This document shows, in pieces, positions 12,865 through 25,633 of a stretch of 64,000 nt of DNA. The notes under the pieces were generated by a model. It saw only the letters and a list, made by a program, of their open reading frames with translations, searched no databases and had not been told where the DNA came from. The translations under genes and the position numbers were made by a program. Position 1 is the stretch's first letter. Every line of letters starts with the position of its first letter. The stretch comes from Anseranas semipalmata (taxonomy: Eukaryota > Chordata > Aves > Anseriformes > Anseranatidae): the NCBI GenBank assembly GCA_013399115.1, contig VXAA01001151.1:864468-928467 (forward strand), written 5' to 3'.

Positions 12865-15335
12865 TATGTGCCTCCAGTGTTATCTGAACAGATAACATGC
12901 ATAGTAAAAGTACTTGAGAAAGCAACTGTAGGCCATTGATCCAAATAAATAACCACATGCTGGGATGCAGTTTTTCTTTCGTGTACACGTGAAAATCTTG
13001 AAGAGAACTGAATGCAAAAATGGAGAGAATATAGGTGACACGGACAGAACTACAGCTCCTTCTGCTATAGAAAATGTAATGGTAAGAGCAGTAATTCCAG
13101 CACCCACAGCCAAACCTTCTTAGTGAAAGACAGTAATCTTAACTCCAGTGCCAACAGAGCAGGCATAAAAGGAGAGTGGTGAAATGCATATGAACACAGC
13201 TTGAAATATCAATTACAAGGGAAGTAAGGTCACTACTTCTGCTTCCTTAGGAACTCATTCTTTATATAATCTATTCTTTACAAATCATAATGAATAATGT
13301 GGATGTAGGAGACTGGTACTCAGATCATACATGAATAATGTTAGTTGTGCTGAAGAGAGTATTTAGCCCTCTACTAAAGTACTGTGTAAAGGCTTGTGCC
13401 ATCTTACTTATTCCTATGAACAGAATACCTCTCATGGAAGCTGCAATAATTTCCTTAGCTCTAACAGGATTAAATGAAACCTTTAGTGGTGAGTTAATAT
13501 AAAATATCACTATGCTTTTAACCAACATGATCTGACCAATGCAGCGTGACTGTATTGTAGGACTACAGCACACATAGTTCAGTGTCTAGACCATTTAGGC
13601 ATGCCAGCTTCCTCTGATATCTAAAGCCCTGCACTGGAACACAGGGCTAGCTGTCTAATCACCATAGAAAGGTAAAGGTGGCTAATTCAGGAACATTAAT
13701 TTTCAAATGGTCTAGAAGTTCTTCAGAGACCATCTAGAAGAGTTCACCATTCCTAACCAGAACTCTAATCCACCATCAGTATCTTGACTCTTCCAAAGAG
13801 CCCTATCACATTGTAACAGTATAATTTTTGTAAGGATTATCTTCTAAATGGATGCTTTCTGATATGGTAATAGACTGATTTCAACCACTTTTGCATATCG
13901 TGAAGGTGAAATCTGGTACGCTAACAGATATACAGGTAGAAGGTCATAGATGTGAGAACTGTGAGCTGACTTAGTACGGTCTCAGAAATTACAGCCTCTG
14001 GGTAGGGACAAACCATTACTTCCTTCTCTTAACCTTAAGTCCTAAGAAGGTTAATAGATTTTAAAAAATTCTATTATATACAGAATCATAAAGTTTACAT
14101 ACAAAACTAAATTTGTGTTCTCTGAAAAGCTCCCTACTCCATTTATCATTTGAAAACCTTAACTGTTGCCAGTGCGCCAAAAATAAGAAATCTATAGGGG
14201 TAATGTGAACTTCACATATTTCCTTGTAGAAGAACAAATCACAGCATGAAAATGTTGAAGGGTAAATAATAACCTTGTTGATTTAGGAAGGCAAATACAG
14301 AGGACAATATTACCATCCTGAAACTTAGTTTTCACAACTGAACCTTAGCATACCTTTTCCTCAGCATAAAATTGAACTGACTTCGTTTCTAGGTGGAAGA
14401 AGTTTTTATGAGAAATTAGCAGGACAGGAAAGGAATGTAATAATCAAGCACCATCACCTCTGAGATCAGAATTTCTATATGCCTCAAAAATAAATATAAA
14501 AAAAAAAATCTGAGCAACTGTGGCAGGTAAGGAAGCAAAATCGAATGGAATGGAACCACTGATCCATTGATTAGGGATTCTCTTTTACCAAGAATTAAAA
14601 CACGTTGCCATTAAGGTGTTATGCTGCAGTGTCAACAGCACAGGAAGAAGCTGCAATCTGCCAACATCTGACAGTTGCACATTGTAAGAATGCATCACCT
14701 TAATAACGGTTGTCTTATGATGATGATAGAGGCATCTTCCAATCTTAAAGGTGAAAGGAGCGTTTAATGCATTTGCAATTTAAATTGTGTCATGGGTTTG
14801 TTTAGGAAGGCTATTTGACAATCAAACTTGTTCTGTCCTTAGAAAATGGGATTGGTGGATGGAAAAAATACCTCTAACCTCAGGGGTTTTATGCATAAAT
14901 GTTAACAAGTACATGCATGAGTGTGAATAAGTTCCACAAATTCATCCTTGGACACCATGTAACATATTTACAGCTAACTTGCATGTATGATTAAGAAAGC
15001 CTACCTATAGCCAAAAGCTGGTCAAGCACATAAAAAGCACCTGATTGGTGCAGGGGACACAGTATTTACAAATCCGGATATAGTAATGGTAACTAAAAAT
15101 ATTGCTGGAACTTCTGGCAAAAAATAATACATCACAGCATCGATTTTTTTTTGAGTCTGCCACACACAGTATCTCGCTATTCCAGAAAACACTCAACAAA
15201 ATTGATTCCAACGAAGTCAAAGAATATAAATTCCAACCAAATACACCTAATATTAACTCTGAAGTTTGTAATATTGCAGTGCAACATAGACATTCAACCT
15301 TTTAAGATAGTCTGAAGCTAAGAAAGGTAATGATT

Positions 15336-15500
15336 AGTGATATATACATTATGTATGTATATACATAGATACTTGTATGTCATCACATCACATGATGACA
15401 AGAGTTTCTATGAACATACATATTTGTATGTCATCTTTTATGTACACATCAAAATGCATAAGATATATCACAAATATACGTATGTTCACTTATGTTACTT
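15336..15500. repeat. ATAC/TATG-rich degenerate simple repeat with self-complementary arms
   Basis: Repeated tatgtatgtatatac-type units and two copies of ttgtatgtcatc about 51 bp apart are present. Within it, 15412-15487 can fold into a long imperfect hairpin. Confidence 0.7.
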
Positions 15501-15709
15501 TCAGATTTAAAACTGACAGTCTAAAGTCTTACTCGTTTTAGAAAGAAAGAAAAAAGCCCCTCAACTGCCAAAAGCACAAACATCATAATATAACTCATAC
15601 ACAGAAAATACAGCATGTAAACAAGACTGTTTGTACAATTTCTTTACAAGTGAAACTTGTCTTCAATTCAGAACTAACATCTTCATAAGCACAAAACAGT
15701 TGTACTAAC

Positions 15710-15867
15710 CTGTATTTTGATTGGCCATGAAAAATTGCTGACATAGACATAGAAAGTGATGTTTGGGTTGCTCCGAAAGTTAAATTTTTCACAAGAAAAG
15801 CTGTCTCTGTATTCCTTAATATTAGCCTTAGAAACAACAGGAATCTCTTCTCCAGATATTGTTCCAG
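15710..15867 (-). CDS. ATRNL1: ATRNL1 coding exon: last extracellular stretch before the transmembrane exon
   Basis: This 158-nt exon starts with CT, completing Ala, and encodes GTISGEEIPVVSKANIKEY, then RDSFSCEKFNFRSNPNITF, then YVYVSNFSWPIKIQ. It ends in phase 0 at a CAG|GTTAGT donor; the acceptor is aatatattatttttag. The NPNITFYVYVSNFSWPIKIQ ending is nearly invariant in attractins and immediately precedes the segment leading to the single transmembrane helix. Two further sequons are present (NIT and NFS). The Cys in SFSCEKF is Tyr in mammalian ATRNL1 as I recall it, so it may be an unpaired extracellular cysteine. The next exon (transmembrane helix and cytoplasmic tail) was searched for between 1 and 15700 and not found, so the following intron exceeds 15.7 kb. 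Confidence 0.97.
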
Positions 15868-16959
15868 CTAAAAATAAATAATATATTTTTATACATACTT
15901 ATGACAAATATTAATCATCATAAAAGTTGTGAAAGTAAACGGGCACAGGAAACAGATTCTTGAATTGCTTTTAGTTTCTGCGTTACAACTTTAACAACAC
16001 TTTATTACAGTTTACATGGTACAACAGCTATATTTCATATACATACAGAGAATTCACAAAAACTCTTACTCTAGTTCCAAAAGATTATGAATGAATCATA
16101 AAATTGATAGAAGTTGCATGAACTTCAGAACAAAGTTATCATGGTCAGCTAAACAGCTAATATAGTCTCCTCTAGTAATTTACGTTCCATTTCAATAAAA
16201 ACTCATAGGATGCTGTTGACTTTGTTAAAATAAAGGAATAAACAGAACTTGCTAACTATGGTATGTTAGAATACTTCAGAAATACATTGACGAAGAAATT
16301 TATGAGTTGATGTAAGACAAACTGAAACTTCTTTAAAGAGGTTTTTATTTTTATTTTAGTACCATTTCATTTAAGCATCATGCTTCTCCTTGGATGTATT
16401 TTCAGAAAGTCAATAGAACCAATTCAGAGAAACTGTCTAAATAAAGCTTTTCTTCCCATTAAAACAAAAAAAGAGTAATGGGGCTGAAAGTTGGAGAAAA
16501 AGAGATAAGCAGCTCCTTTTATCAGTATACACAGAAGAACTTTATTGTTTGATATCAATGTTAAGGTTAATAATTAAATTTTTAGCTTGAACACTGAAAC
16601 AAAGAAATTAAAATCTCAGTCTCTACAGTAGTTAAGGGAGCAATTTATCTTAATTAAAATCACAGCATTTCATAACACTGTCATTTAAAAAAATTAAATA
16701 GACTACAAGCTTTTCCTACCAAAGTCATTTTAATTGAATAGGAGAGAAAGTTAACATATTAATGAAGCTTTGTTCAGATTGCAAATTATCATCTGAGGTT
16801 TAAATAATATAATTAATAATGGCATAATGATAATGGCAAAAGAATACATTTTGTTAAGTTTTATTATCAAAATTAGCAACAAAGACAATTGGGTTAAAAC
16901 AGCTTAAAGGATCATGAAATCATACCGGAAAAAGACATCACACCAAAATTCACCCTTAC
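15868..16959 (-). other. ATRNL1: ATRNL1 intron, 1,092 bp, phase 1
   Basis: The intron separates two well-supported exons; its donor on the minus strand is GTAAGG and its acceptor ends ATTTTTAG. It is AT-rich with no repeat family that I recognise and no exon-like segment. Confidence 0.93.
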
Positions 16960-17038
16960 CTGTAGAGCCAATAGACCATGTAATATTGAGGTTGAAGTTG
17001 TTTGATGCATTAATTGATATATCCAAATTTTTATTTGA
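16960..17038 (-). CDS. ATRNL1: ATRNL1 coding exon: glycosylated membrane-proximal ectodomain, second part
   Basis: This 79-nt exon begins in phase 0 and encodes SNKNLDISINASNN, then FNLNITWSIGST, plus the first base (G) of an Ala codon. The acceptor is ttgtatccag (a weak pyrimidine tract) and the donor is GTAAGG after CTACAG. Two N-glycosylation sequons are visible, N-A-S and N-I-T, as expected for extracellular sequence. This is the exon that best separates the two paralogues: SNKNLDISINAS and WSIGSTAGT resemble ATRNL1 rather than ATRN. It sits 654 bp downstream of the preceding exon and 1,092 bp upstream of the next. The hydrophobic minus-strand frame that runs through the acceptor is intron read-through, not protein. 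Confidence 0.95.
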
Positions 17039-17692
17039 CTGGATACAAAAAAAGAAGATATATTGAAGTTAACAAAATATATCAGAATGTATTTGAATAT
17101 AGCTTCAGTGCTCAGAACCAAATATAGACTTCCAATCATCTTCCATTTTTCAGTTAAAACACAAATAGAAACTCTAACATACAGCCTTCAGAGACAAAGG
17201 CAATCATCTCTCTTGCTTTGATAAGAATAGGTCACAAGTAAGCATATAACTACACCAGTTATCTTTTCAGATTGTGATCCAAATAGTGAAATAATTGTCT
17301 TTGCAAAACCAAAGAAAAAAATACATGGCATAAAAAACATTTCAATTACAATTCATAAATGGTCTTTTTCATCTGCTAATAAACATTCCTTAACTGAAGG
17401 GTATGCTCCTTTAATTCGTCTTGGGAAGACATTAAAACTTGTTATTCATGGGAAAAACAATAAAATAAGCCAGCTGATAAACTTCTGGAGTATTAGTTGA
17501 TCTGAGCTAGTTGATCTAGCATTTAGAAATTTTTCTTACCAAACGCACAGGCATATTTTCAGTTTCCAAAAAGATTTGAAATATCTCTGATATCTTATAG
17601 GCACTTGACAGGCTTTCCATTGTGATCAAATACAATGGAAATCTTAATTATGACTCTTCACAACTTTTCTAAAGTTAATCATATTTTCTTAC
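17039..17692 (-). other. ATRNL1: ATRNL1 intron, 654 bp, phase 0
   Basis: This short intron has donor GTAAGA and acceptor ATCCAG on the minus strand. It contains AT-rich sequence only; nothing else was recognised. Confidence 0.93.
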
Positions 17693-17787
17693 CTGTTCTG
17701 GATTTGCTATAAAGTTTATGGCAGTATGATGGCGATCATCCTCTTGTAATAAGCTGAAGGTAAACTGGTAATCAATCAAAAGGCTGT
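17693..17787 (-). CDS. ATRNL1: ATRNL1 coding exon: membrane-proximal ectodomain, first part
   Basis: This 95-nt exon starts with AC, completing the Tyr codon opened by the exon 22.7 kb upstream, and continues SLLIDYQFTFSLLQED followed by DRHHTAINFIANPEQ. It ends exactly on the Gln codon (phase 0). The acceptor is tttgcccacag and the donor is GTAAGA. The LLIDYQFTFSLLQEDDR block is a hallmark of attractin and attractin-like proteins and lies between the last EGF module and the transmembrane helix. The sequence has no stop, no frameshift and no cysteine. A second possible acceptor (the AG inside acagacag, four bases further in) would break the frame, so the first is preferred. The minus-strand reading frame stays open well upstream of the acceptor, but that part is intron. 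Confidence 0.96.
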
Positions 17788-19264
17788 CTGTGGGCAAAAC
17801 AGAATGTAGAAATAAAATAGATTCAAGTGTATGCATATTAATAAATGTTTTGCAAGCACCTAAAATTTTACTGTTCACTTTTATTTTAAAAAGCATAGGG
17901 TAATCTAAAAGTCAGAAGTATTCAGACGCAGTTCACAGTTTAAGTATTTGTGACTATACAAATGTTGCTGGAGTGCTATCAGTTCCTCAATGTTACTCTG
18001 AAACAAGTATTCAAATATTTTAGTTTTCCAGTCATCAGATTTACTGTGTTTATGTAAAATGGTTTACATAGCTACTTTACTACAACACATTTTAGAATTA
18101 CTAGGCTTGAATTTTGGGAAAAAAAAAAAAAGTTGCATCTACTATATCACATAGTTTGAAGGTATATATTACGTAGTATGAAAGTATGATATTATAGCAA
18201 ATAATATTGCTAATAATGAAGTGGCACAGTGGAATTCTGAATGGAAATCATTTAACTAGTTAGGCACATCGTTTCTAAATTGCCGGAATTCTAAGCCATT
18301 TTCTAAATGGCAAGTGACATAAACTTTCCATATAGGAGAAACAAGTATCAGACAATTGACTCAGGTTATATTTCACTTCCAAATGACATTTGTTCTACAA
18401 ATTTTTCTTTCAACCTATTAAAGGAACAGAAGCAAGAACCTGCCATGCTGTTTCTATCTGTGCCATTTCTGTCACTCAACACCAACAATACCTCCCTGAT
18501 GGCCACCTAAAGTTGTCTTAAGTACAGAAGGGAGAAAGGACCATCCTCAGATGACCCAAGCCATGATTAACCATTCCTGAAAGGAGGATAAAATGATTGC
18601 AACAAGTTAGAAGACATAGATTCTGAGCCAGCCCATTGTGTTCCACAAGTTGGAGGAATAAAATTAAGTCTTAGCTGGGTCATAGCTCTATAATGACTGA
18701 AAAAGGAACTCTGGGGGGGTAGGGGAGGCTGCATTTTTCAGGGTGAAGCATGTTTCCAGCACCTCCATAATGCAAGAAAAAGACCCCTTCAACAGGGATA
18801 ACTGTTGCAGCAATTCATAGAGGGGGCATGGAGAATCCCAGCATGCGCTGTTCAGGGCAATCAGACAGTCAAGAACCACCAGAGCCCTCAGAGACATAAA
18901 TTGTGTTAGCAGTTTAATAATCCTTGTACAATAGGAACCAGAGGTGGGTAGGGTGGATCTTGAATGCTCTGTTACAGAGGCAGATATCTTCAGGTCTAAC
19001 AGAAGAAGTCTTCTAACTCTTTGACCAATATGGTCCAACATGGATCAAAAGATTCTGTTGTTTCTCTATCATGGAAAATAAGGAGGTCCCTTGTAAGTGT
19101 AAATGTACATGGTTCAGATCAGTATTTTCTGTGTGTGAAAATATGATTAGACCCAAGTCATCTTTGATGCTAGACCCTAATGAATAAATCTGATGCCCTA
19201 TTTTAATCCCTCTCTTGATAAGATTGTACTAGCTACCAACCACACTAGCATAGCATTACAAATT

Positions 19265-19283
19265 AAAAAAAAAAAAAAAAAAA
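19265..19283 (+). repeat. Poly-A run (19 A)
   Basis: A homopolymer preceded by AT-rich sequence and no recognisable element. Confidence 0.95.
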
Positions 19284-20613
19284 GTGATCATAAAAACAAA
19301 AACAGTAAATATAAGAGAGTGACAGATTAAGTCAAAGGAGGAAAAAGCAGTGTCAGCCTTTTGTTGGACTCAATAGTCTGCTTACTGCTGACAATCACCT
19401 TTTCTGTAGCAACACATCATCTGAAAAAATACACTCATGTACCCCATGAGAAGTCTGACAGAAGGAGAAAAAAAGCTTACTGATCAATAAAGTGTGAATA
19501 CAGCCCACTGTATTGTACTAATAATTAAAGAAAATGGTAACTATTTTTTTTTTCAGAGTGTGGAAAGAAAATAAGAAAATAAAGAGTTACATGAAAGGAA
19601 TTACAGTCATTTCAATTATTCAAATAAGAATAAATTGATTTTATCATCAAACAGATGCCTTAGATAATGAGTTTTGATCAGGTATTTGAAAGCTTATGAA
19701 GGTGAAAGATGAATAAACATTAATTTTTAAATAATCATTTATTTATTGATACTACTCTACCCTTCTATAACTATGCAAATAAAATTAAGAAAGTCTCATT
19801 GACTTTATTAGTAACAATGTACCATATCTACACAGTAAAATTACTATTACACGTATTATACAGAGGTAACAGGACAGCAAAAGATAGGAAGTAGAGACTG
19901 ATCCCTATTAAAGGGATTAATAAATCCTTTTAATAACCATGAGTAGCAAGGCCAAAAGGCTAGGAATAATTGATAGATATGCAAAAATTTCCTGATCTGG
20001 TCAACCTTGGGACCCATGAAATACAAATGACTGCTTTAGCACAAGTCTTTGCAAATTGATGGAAATATATGGTGGACTAGCACCACAGCATGCACTACCA
20101 CAGAAATTCTGGCTACTGCAAAGGCTATGTGTAGACAGACCTTCAGGACAAGATACGGTTGATTTCTCACAATATAGAGCAATGACCATTTTAAAATGCC
20201 ATGGTCTTCCTCTAAGCCTAGATTGTGCCCTCTCAGAGATGCAGAATGTCAGCCAAAAACCAACAGTGACATATGCTTAAGATATCATAAGGCAAAACTG
20301 AGATTAGAAACATGACTCCTGTCTCCCAACCACATAAAAATACACTTAAGTTTAAAAAGTTAAAAGCCATTTAATCTTAAAAAATATGACTTTATGACCA
20401 GCTACTAGGAAGAAAATTAACTCTATCCCGGCCAAAACCAGGACACCTGCCTTTTTTTTTCTTTTAAAAAACATCTGCTTTACATGCTAAAAGCCAAGGA
20501 GTTAGGAACTTATTTTTCAACAAGTGCAGGGAAGGCTCTTCCAATGATAAAAGATGTTAGACTAGAGAGATCCTCATAAATTTATCATCTGTAACAACAA
20601 CAAAAAAATCCAC

Positions 20614-20638
20614 TTTTTTTTCTTTTTTTTTTTTTTTT
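20614..20638 (+). repeat. Poly-T run interrupted by one C
   Basis: T8, C, then T16 in intronic sequence. On the transcribed minus strand this is an A-rich tract. Confidence 0.9.
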
Positions 20639-23600
20639 AAGCCACAAAACAATTGAAATAATAAATCATGAAAAACAGAGTTGATTATGCATAGTACCTT
20701 TTACATTCAGGACGTCCCAAGGAATTTTATGGAGCTATTGGTTAGCAGTCACTCCATTACTAGTATCAAAGATAGTTATATACCCCATATGGTAGCCGTT
20801 ACTTCCTTTGCACTACTCAAACACCACTGGTGCTACTCGAGAAGAGTTCTGAGAGTAGACACACAGAACTCACCCTGGAATTCTTCAAAGGTGCCACAGC
20901 ACCTTTCACTTGTGGCAAGCCAGCCCTACAAAATGGGAAGAGATCTTCACTATTCAGAAGGAGCACATTTCTGAGCACCAATGAACACTAACTATGAAGT
21001 TTTTATTCCACAAAGACATGCAGTAGAGAGGGACAAATCATCAGACTTATCTTGGCCACAGAGTGGATGCTGCGGGAGCAGAATGGTGCATCTCTTCACA
21101 TATGATTTGAATTCAGGGAAGATACCTGGAACGCATACGACTCGAACACAACAAAGAGCACTGCCTAATGCAGTTACATGACTCAACAGTGCAAATGAAA
21201 GAGCTGATACTAAGAAAACACTCCTTTACATCTTTCCGAGGACTGCAAAAGTATGATGAAGAAGTTTCTTATCCCTCACAGCTTGGAGAAAGTTTTATTT
21301 TCATAGCAAGGATTCTTCTGGTTAGCCAAAACTTTGAGCAAGATCTGCCTGGATCTACTCCTTCAATTGAACATCCCAAATATCTGTAAGGCTCTAAAGC
21401 TAGGTTTTATTAGAATTAGAAAAACTGATTTAAGAGGAAATTCAAAGTGAAAGCGGGAATTAAAAGGGACTGTGAAGAAGTCACTCCTCTATCTATTGCA
21501 TCTGTATCTTATTCTACTTCTTCCTTCTCCTCTAAGTTTCATCTTCTCTGGACTGTAGCAGGCAGAACAAACAGCTTCCCTTCCCACTGCCAAGCCCCAT
21601 CCTGAACATAAACCCTAATACATAATCTATGCTAATGCATTGTAAATGCACATAAACAAACTAAGCTGTTACACAGTACATCACACCATATTTCCCAATT
21701 CATAGTGCCATTCAGTCTAGACAGCTTATCTTGTAAATAAATACAAAATTTAAGGTGAAATTTAATTGTATAAGCATAAAGTTCTGAATAGTTAAACATA
21801 CAAATGGCTAAATGGATAATAGCTAAATAGCTATTTAAAGTACATTTAGTACTGTTGATATATAGTTGTGTGTATTTACTGTCAGGAATTCAGAGACTTT
21901 ACTCCATGTATTTTTCTTTCTACTGTAAACTTTGATCAAGCCAAGCATAAGTATTTTTACCCTTTAGATAAACACGAGACTTTTCATAAGTGTTTCTGTT
22001 TATAAAGACACACACACACAGAGAACAGATTGCTTCAATCAGGAAATAAATCTATCACAGATATACAGAAATTAAGAAATCTCACTGCATTTACATTGTA
22101 CCATAGGATGAAAACAAAAGCACAAAGACACCAAATGATCAAACTGCCATATAAGCAACACCCGATAAAAGCAATATTATAATTTTCATCTGGCTGATCT
22201 ATACAAACAACAAGGTTTCAAAACTTTTCAATGATGAGCTCTGAAAATAAACAAATTCAACCAACAACGCTTCTGTAAGAGACAGAAATCAAAATATTAT
22301 CAATGACCATTAAGTTTCAGAACTTAAATATACGAGCTAATAGAATGATTTCAGCGAATTATGGAAGAAAACGCTTGACTCTCCAGAACTGATGCAACTG
22401 ATACACTGTGTTTTGTTTTGATAACTGTTTCATTTTTCCATAAGTAAAAACAAAGCCATATGTGTGACTATTTCATTAAAGATATCTTATCTTTATTTTC
22501 ACATATCTTTTTACATGCAGTTTTACATTTGAAGATTTAAACATAAAAATAAATTTTTAAAAAATCTAGACTCTGAATCCCACCTTTGTTCAAAACACAT
22601 TTCTTCAATCTAAATTTAATTCTCAACACGTTTTTAATTCACAAAGTGTTAATTAGCTATAATGATTTTCTAAACAGACCAGGTAGTTAACTATGTTGAG
22701 CACTGCATAGATTCTTCTCTTAACTACGGAAAAAATGTTAATGACATTACAGAATGACTGTTGCATTCTTTTATTTTTAAAAAGTTAACTGAAAAAGAAT
22801 TTACTTGAAACACACCAACTTTTTAACAGTTGCCTGTTTTTCTACACATCCCCAATCTTTTGGAAATATTATGCAGTTGACAGTTTCATTTTAGTTTTAG
22901 ATTATTTCAGTAAAATTATAATATCCAGCATTTCACTTTTTTATGCCATCAATATCCTTTATGCTTACATTTTCCCACTTAATATTTTTGAAATAAAAAT
23001 AAATAAATATATATATTTTTTTAAAATTCATGTTCAGAGTTTCCACACACCAATGGGCAAGAGAAAGTCACTGAGATGCCATCACATGATAACAGCAGTA
23101 ATCCCCCTACTTTGGGCAGGTACAAATGACTGTAAAATGCCTAGCATCTTTGGTCTGCAGCTCATACCTTCATCTCAAATCTGATACAAGATACAGGTGA
23201 CTCAAGCGTCAGGCAGACAGAATTTAAGCAGCCACATGTTAGAGTATAACCTATAAACCCCCTGCACTTTAATGTCTAAATGTTTGCAGGAAAAGCTAGA
23301 AATCTGCTACACAAACTCAACAAGCCCACATCCCAGATCTTACTTCCCCACCACACACTGCCCTTTGAATCTACAAGCTGGGTATTCTTGAGCCAAAGAT
23401 TCCCAAGCAGCCAGCCCACTGCTGAGCTACTAAGTTCAGCACAGACATCAGCAACCACGTTGCTGCAGCACATCTCCACAGAGATCTCACCATGTTGTAC
23501 ACTGCCTTCTTTTTGGTAGTATTAAAATCAGCTCCTCCTATTTTTGCCTAGCAGGGTGTGTGCCTCTGTTGTCTTAGTGTAGGCAAGGGAGAAGCAGCAG

Positions 23601-25515
23601 AAGGACTCCAACCACCAGGGAAAAACGATTCAGTTTGCACACACACATGGAAAGACGTGAGAGGAAGTCAGATGACACAAGCACTCAGCTGGCAGAGAGT
23701 CCTACAGTCGAATTTCTCTTCCCAAGCCCATTCCTTCATTTTGTATTAAAAAAATCACTGAATTGATGAAGATTGAATAGATGAAATATAAAAAGAACAT
23801 TGGGAGATAAGACCACAATGCAATCCTGACATCATCAATGGTCAAATTTAACAAGGACTTAGGGTTATTGAGCCTTTTCCTACCTCTATTTTGAATTTTT
23901 CAAAACCCTTGACTGCTTTCACAGTCAAAAGAAGTCATTAAAATCAATTCAAAATGTCAGTAATGAGCACATGTGAGAGCACAACAATAATTAGGCAAAG
24001 AAAGCCATTTAATTAAATGAGAAAATAAATTTCAAAGCTATAGTTTAATCCTAATATTGCTGTTAATTTTCAAGAAAATGTTCTCTTTCTGAAACCCATG
24101 ACTTTCAACGTGGCTAATATGGCTTAATATGGGAGTTTTATGCTCACATCCAACAGGGAACAGACCTATTATGATACTTGAGCTTTTGTATTAAAAGAAA
24201 ACTGTGTTTTCTAAAACTCCAGAATGTTCCCAAAAGAACAAAGGCTGGACAGAAACCTTTAGAGATTTGAAATTTTACTTCACTATTTCTGAGTGCCACT
24301 AAAACCACCTAAGAATATATAATTATGATATTACTTAAGAAAATGGATATGTGTAATGTAACTTAGTGATAAAGCTATGTACCAAAAGGTATGTTAAAGA
24401 GGAATATTAAGACTGTAAAATGAACCACTACAATCAAGGTTGCCTGTAAATTATTTTTGGGTGAGTGCTCACTTAGTAGGCAGCTATTCAACACTTTGTT
24501 CTACGCTCAGTACTCAGTGCTGGGCCCATGCCTCATTTACTACATACTACACGAACCCTGTTCTAAAGACCAAATTAATTTCTAATGTGGCTTTCTATAG
24601 TATTCATCACTATCATTTTCTAAGTTCTTCAGAAAAGTTAATGAATTTGTTATAACATTACTGTGAGATGTGCAAGCACTATTAGTCCCATTTTATAGGA
24701 CAGGAAATGAAACAAAGAGACCAAGGACAAAAACATCCACTAATTGTGAGTTGCCAATCCAAAGTACCTAGAGTTTGATTTTTCATAATGTTTCAAATTA
24801 TATAACACTATGATCATTCCATCATTCCCTGTGATTCTTTCAACTTTTGCAACAAAATAGGAAAGGAACATACATGTTCATCTACGTGATCACTGATTTC
24901 TACCCTACAAGCAGTTCCATTCTGCATATTGTGGAGGGAAAGATCCCAGGGAAAGAGTATATAGCCATGATATTAAAAATTGTATAATACTGCCCTACTA
25001 AAGAAACAAATCAAAAATAATTGTGCCAACAACCTTAATTCTTCCACTTTACTGGCATCCACTGTCTACACAGCATAGGTTTATTAAGAAACTTTAAGAA
25101 TCAGGCTGGAGTAGATTCTAGAGAACTGTTTTTCTTTTGAGTTGCTTCTCCCTTTCTCCAGGTCCTTCCAATAAAGCATCTCAGTTCACTTCTGCCAGCA
25201 GGGAGGAAAGAATGAACCTGAGTTCCCAGCAAGGGAGCAAGAATGTACTTAACTGAACACATTCATGGGTCTTGTACCTTTTGCCACTGGTCTTTCTCCC
25301 ATGGCTCCTCTCACATAGTTCCTTAAGACATATTTCTAAAACTGAACAAGCTGGCAAACAGTTTTCATATACGCACAAATTTTCTGAGAACTATTTTTAG
25401 TATTTTGGCCCCCCAAATTAAAGTGTAGTAAAAGTTCCAAGCCAAAAGTACTGCAGTACGTAACAGACAGCCATACAGTGTGCTACCAGACCCACTCATA
25501 ACATAGCCTAGTTCC

Positions 25516-25633
25516 TTTCAGAACAGCTGATTCATTCCATCATCTGTACCTAAGTCATCCACTGCCTCATTTTCACTGTTACATTAAAATATGTTGGTGT
25601 CCAACATTGCTTGTCCATTGTGACAAAAAAGTC
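25516..25633. repeat. Local direct repeat, copy A
   Basis: About 118 bp nearly identical to 26588-26715, including cagctgattcattccatcat, atccactgcctcattttca and a run from attaaaatatgttggtgtcc to tgtccattgtgacaaaa. The element is unidentified, and the flanking sequences are not obviously related. Confidence 0.85.

Larger units (their letters stand above)
1..15709 (-). other. ATRNL1: Part of the ATRNL1 intron upstream of the transmembrane exon (phase 0)
   Basis: This is AT-rich intronic sequence. It holds three CR1 pieces (about 2690-2936, 4524-4612 and 12679-12864), a poly-A run at each of 1-19 and 10190-10207, a T/G-rich tract near 5171-5238, an AC/AT microsatellite near 7000 and a small inverted repeat at 9037-9058. 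Between 15340 and 15500 is an ATAC-rich, self-complementary patch. A 121-codon plus-strand frame at 372-737 is about what chance allows at this base composition and shows no recognisable motif. I see no attractin exon here and no other gene. Confidence 0.85.

Noticed and set aside
12734..12988. 84-codon minus-strand frame as a gene
   Set aside because: Much of it is the CR1 fragment at 12679-12864.
18688..19041. 117-codon minus-strand open frame as an ATRNL1 exon
   Set aside because: It is on the right strand but lies between two exons that already join perfectly in phase, has no attractin motif, and its length is explainable by chance.
20056..21389. Cluster of plus-strand frames as a multi-exon gene or retroelement
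   Set aside because: The frames are short, in different phases and overlapped by minus-strand frames. No conserved domain or terminal repeat is visible. A decayed interspersed repeat is possible but not supportable.
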